NCBI RefSeq assembly: GCF_001713475.1
Contig: NZ_CP016499.1
Span: 1,426,001-1,490,000 of the forward strand
Direction of reading: 5' to 3'
Length of the DNA: 64,000 nt
Source of the DNA: Agrobacterium sp. RAC06
Lineage (GTDB): Bacteria; Pseudomonadota; Alphaproteobacteria; Rhizobiales; Rhizobiaceae
The first letter of the stretch is position 1; every line of letters starts with the position of its first letter. A program made the position numbers and the translations under genes. Positions 61,405-64,000 of the stretch are shown in pieces. The notes beneath the pieces were generated by a model, which saw only the letters and a list, made by a program, of their open reading frames with translations, did no database searches and had not been told where the DNA came from.

Positions 61405-61538
61405 GATACGGCTTTTGCAATTTGTGGCGGAAAAACCGCCCTGCGGGAACGAGATGTGACGGGCGATACTTCGCCGCATCGACACATCGGGCAACAAGGG
61501 TGCAAAGGCAAGACCATCACAGACGGAAAACAGATTTC

Positions 61539-62018
61539 ATGACCTCCATGCTTCCCGGCCTCCTCACCCGCTATGTGCTCGTCTTTGTCGCAGCACAGCT
61601 GTTCATCTATCTCCTCGTGCTGGTCCTCGACAATTTCGGCTGGGGCGACAGTCTGTCTTCGGCGGGCAATGTGGCCGTGCTGATGGCCGCCGGCTCGTCT
61701 GCGGGTACGTTCGTGGCCCAGCGGCTGAAAGGCCGACCGAGCTGGGGATTGAGCCTCAAGCTTTCGGCCCTGCTTGCCGTCGTCGCTGTGCTCATCGGCT
61801 CCTTGATCCTTCTCGCGATCGTCTGGGTGAACGGGATCAGCGGCGCGGAATTGCAGCTCCTCGCCGCGCAGATGGGCATGACGCCAGTCATGGCGACGCT
61901 GGTGTTGGCGGCGGTGTCGCTGACGCTCAGTTTTCCGATGACGCTTGCGGGCTTTCGCATCGGTGCCGGTCAGGTGGCCAAGCAGATCGAGAAGCAGGCG
62001 AAGATGACGGGGATCTGA
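61539..62018 (+). CDS. Membrane protein, ABZJ_00895-like family
   Basis: A 159-residue protein with four membrane helices (near 8-30, 40-58, 72-98 and 118-140) and a C-terminal basic helix. The shape matches a small four-helix family annotated as ABZJ_00895 in other bacteria, of unknown role. The ATG at 61539 begins MTSMLPGLLTRY. Divergent from the acetyltransferase gene. Confidence 0.7.
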   Translation: MTSMLPGLLTRYVLVFVAAQLFIYLLVLVLDNFGWGDSLSSAGNVAVLMAAGSSAGTFVAQRLKGRPSWGLSLKLSALLAVVAVLIGSLILLAIVWVNGISGAELQLLAAQMGMTPVMATLVLAAVSLTLSFPMTLAGFRIGAGQVAKQIEKQAKMTGI

Positions 62019-62174
62019 GGCAACCCACCTCTCGGCGTCATGCTCGGCCTTGCGCCGAGCATCTGCTGCCGGTGGATTGTGTGGGACAGGAGCGGAGGCG
62101 TTGAGGCCGAAGCAGACCTCAGTAGATCCTCGGGACAAGCCCGAGGATGACGATCGGGGAAAGGTTGAGGCCCC

Positions 62175-62834
62175 TCAGCCCAGGCTGATGGCCGTGAACA
62201 CCGCCGAATAGTGGACGATGGCGGCCGTTACCACGAAGGCGTGCCAGATGGCGTTCTGGAAGCGCAGGCGTTCCCAGACATGGAAGACGACGCCGGCGGA
62301 ATAGATGCAGCCGCCGACGATGATCAGTGTCAGGGTCACGCCCGGGATGATCTCGGAGATCGGGCCCATGGCCAGCGCCCCGCTCCAGCCCATGCCGAGA
62401 TAGAGCAGAATGGCGAGGCGATCATAGCGGCCGGGAAAGCGGAACTTCAGCCAGATGCCGGTGAACGCCGTGATCCAGATGCCGATCAGGAGCGCGAGGA
62501 TCAGGGGACGATCGGCCCCCTGGATGAGGAAGGGCGTGTAGGTCGAGGCGATCAGGATGAAGATCGCGGAGTGGTCGAAGCGGCGCAGGATCCACTTCAC
62601 CCGCGAATGCGGCCACATGTTGTAGGTGAAGGAAACCCCCAGCGAGATGATCAGGCCGAGGCCATAGATCCAGCTGGCGGCGATGTTGGCGTAGTCCGAA
62701 TAGACGGTTGCGTAGAAGATCAGCGCGGTGGCGCCGACCAGCGCAAAGACCACGCCGATGCCATGGATGATCCCGTCGGCGACCAGCTCGTGCAGGTCGT
62801 AGGCGCGGCCAAACTTGAAAGGATCGGTGGTCAT
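62175..62834 (-). CDS. Hemolysin III family membrane protein (HlyIII/PAQR)
   Basis: A 219-residue protein with seven membrane helices. ELVADGIIHGIGVVFALVG and SFTYNMWPHSRVKWILRRFDHSAIFILIASTYTPF, together with the C-terminal IWHAFVVTAAIVHY, hold the His residues of the PAQR zinc site. Bacterial members (TrhA) affect membrane fatty-acid balance; the haemolysin name is historical. The start at 62834 begins MTTDPFKFGRAY. Confidence 0.92.
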   Translation of the reverse strand: MTTDPFKFGRAYDLHELVADGIIHGIGVVFALVGATALIFYATVYSDYANIAASWIYGLGLIISLGVSFTYNMWPHSRVKWILRRFDHSAIFILIASTYTPFLIQGADRPLILALLIGIWITAFTGIWLKFRFPGRYDRLAILLYLGMGWSGALAMGPISEIIPGVTLTLIIVGGCIYSAGVVFHVWERLRFQNAIWHAFVVTAAIVHYSAVFTAISLG

Positions 62835-63034
62835 CGGGGCTCTTCGTTTCTCGGCAGGGGACGGATCGGCGGGCAGTCGAAGCATTGCGGCAATGATGGC
62901 GGAAAAGCCCGCAACCGACAAGCCGAAGCACCATCACGAACATGTCGATCCGGTAATCTTGCTTGCTTGCCTTCTCAGCTCACGCCGCCTACCAATCAAT
63001 GATTACTAATGCCTTTTCACGCTTCGGATAGACA

Positions 63035-63418
63035 ATGCGTTTCACCATTCTCGCGACGTTTGCCGCCCTCCTCACCTATTGCTGGTTCCTGCTCAAGGTC
63101 GGCCAGGCGCGCAAGAAGTTCCGCGTCGAGGCGCCGAAGACGACCGGCAATGCCGATTTCGAGCGGATCTTCCGGGTGCAGCAGAACACGGTGGAGCAAA
63201 TGGTGCTCTTTCTGCCGTCGCTGTGGATCTTCGGTTTTTACGTCTCCGACATGCTGGCCGGGCTGCTCGGCCTTTCCTGGACAGCGGCGCGGGTGCTCTA
63301 TGCTGCGGAATACTATGCCGATGCGAAGACGCGCGGACCGGGGGCGGCGCTGACCTTCCTGATTGGCATCGTGCTGCTGGTCGGCGGCACGGTAGGCGCG
63401 CTGCTGGGCGGAGCGTGA
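63035..63418 (+). CDS. MAPEG family protein
   Basis: A 127-residue protein with four helices, and the MAPEG core FERIFRVQQNTVEQMVLFLPSLWIFGFY. The family (membrane-associated proteins in eicosanoid and glutathione metabolism) uses glutathione to detoxify electrophiles. AAEYYADAKTRGPGAALTF near the end is typical. Divergent from the hemolysin III gene. Confidence 0.9.
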   Translation: MRFTILATFAALLTYCWFLLKVGQARKKFRVEAPKTTGNADFERIFRVQQNTVEQMVLFLPSLWIFGFYVSDMLAGLLGLSWTAARVLYAAEYYADAKTRGPGAALTFLIGIVLLVGGTVGALLGGA

Positions 63419-63778
63419 GGCCCGGGGGGCGGGCTCGGCCAGCTAGACACAACTCTCCGGCTACAGAAGCGGCATTTGCCGATTATAGAGGCAATTTTAT
63501 GCCCGCAAGGGTTGCGGCGTTAACACAATATTCTTCTGCATTTGCGTAGATACTTACGTACGGTGCGTGTTTGAGCCCAGAGTTTAATAAGTCGTAAACG
63601 AATCACTACTAGATCTTGCAGAGATCGGCACACGCGACGGCCTTGCCTTTCGTTGCGTAGACCGACGTGCATGCTGCCCATGACGGGTGCCGCAGCCAGA
63701 TAAGGGCTGCGCCCATGACCCGTGATGCAATGACCTGCGCCGTTGTGAATTCAATCCCTCCAGGCTTCTGAGGTAATC
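63419..63778. other. Intergenic leader before the chemoreceptor gene
   Basis: 360 bp. 63683-63723 can form a two-step hairpin: ACGGGT / ACCCGT outside and GCAGCC / GGCTGC inside. TACGTA and other AT-rich bases near 63550 suggest a promoter. No ORF is supported. Confidence 0.5.
63683..63723 (+). other. Two-tier hairpin in the 5' leader of the chemoreceptor
   Basis: Outer stem ACGGGT (63683-63688) with ACCCGT (63718-63723), inner stem GCAGCC (63692-63697) with GGCTGC (63705-63710). No T-run follows, so it is more likely a leader structure than a terminator. Confidence 0.45.
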
Positions 63779-64000
63779 ATGACCATCCGATTGAAATTGC
63801 TGGCCTGCATCTCCCTTCTGACCACGGTGATTGTGGTGATTTCCGCCTTTTCCTTCTTCACCATGAACGAGCAATCGAAGCTTGCGAATTCGATTGTGGC
63901 TGATCGCGTCATTCCGATGGAGCAGCTCAAGGTGATTGCTGATGCCTATGCGGTGGAGATCGTCGACGCGGTCCACAAGGTGCGGTCTGGCGCCTTCAGC
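63779..64000 (+). CDS. Methyl-accepting chemotaxis protein, N-terminal part (runs off window)
   Basis: Open at the right edge; 74 codons seen. [51 protein letters not shown] reads as an N-terminal membrane helix followed by the start of a four-helix-bundle (4HB) periplasmic sensor. The ATG at 63779 follows GAGG at 7 nt. The signalling domain would lie beyond the window, so the class is inferred from the N-terminal pattern. Confidence 0.7.
   Translation, partial: MTIRLKLLACISLLTTVIVVISAFSFFTMNEQSKLANSIVADRVIPMEQLKVIADAYAVEIVDAVHKVRSGAFS

Overview
The window looks like chromosome from an alphaproteobacterium of the order Hyphomicrobiales, most likely Rhizobiaceae (Rhizobium, Agrobacterium or Sinorhizobium relatives). 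The grounds are high GC content, a MucR/Ros zinc-finger regulator beside a DivJ-like cell-cycle kinase, a seven-gene Pha/Mrp antiporter operon, DUF1491, DUF2336, DUF5330 and DUF6456 proteins, a gene-transfer-agent (GTA)-like packaging cluster, and mosaic palindromic intergenic repeats. No rRNA, tRNA, CRISPR array, integrase or recognisable transposase gene was seen.

Layout. 1-8,300: a GTA- or prophage-like packaging set on the minus strand (small upstream gene, large terminase, portal) that is broken up by other genes: a TetR regulator with its hydrolase, a Dabb protein, a GH19-like lysozyme, a DUF559 nuclease and two very small ORFs. A family of about 200-bp MITE-like repeats with terminal inverted repeats sits at the joints. 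8,300-15,960: a diguanylate cyclase, an AhpD-like protein, a copper module (copZ, cueR, copA) with two CueR-type operators, a RelB/DinJ antitoxin domain fused to a putative HEPN domain, an acetyltransferase and a YcgN-family protein. 16,200-21,700: a class A penicillin-binding protein and two convergent, overlapping diguanylate cyclases. 21,950-31,730: accessory and housekeeping genes, including two nucleotidyltransferase-fold proteins, a membrane methyltransferase, an epimerase, a glyoxalase-fold protein, a RelE/XRE toxin-antitoxin pair, a DUF1214/DUF1254 pair and an HD-GYP phosphodiesterase.

31,950-43,900: DUF2336, DUF1491, a PrlF-YhaV toxin-antitoxin pair, a soluble chemoreceptor, a glycosyltransferase, then a conserved rhizobial block: peptidoglycan-binding protein, DivJ-like kinase, DUF5330, SufE, DUF6456, a stand-alone DnaA domain IV-like protein and MucR. 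44,296-50,286: phaABCDEFG, tightly coupled by overlapping stop and start codons. 50,580-64,000: msrB, a lipoprotein, a deoxyribosyltransferase-like protein, a methyltransferase, recQ, VapBC, a membrane-anchored AraC regulator, oxidoreductase and DJ-1-family stress genes, an acetyltransferase, hemolysin III and MAPEG membrane proteins, and the start of a chemoreceptor.

Regulatory themes visible in the DNA are paired palindromes in front of the TetR and copper genes, dyads in front of each toxin-antitoxin operon, and CtrA-like sites upstream of the kinase, DUF2336 and a GGDEF gene. Three GGDEF proteins and one HD-GYP protein make the region rich in cyclic-di-GMP functions. The most unusual items are the RelB-HEPN fusion, the repeat-bounded DUF559 cassette inside the dispersed packaging cluster, and the orphan DnaA-domain protein.
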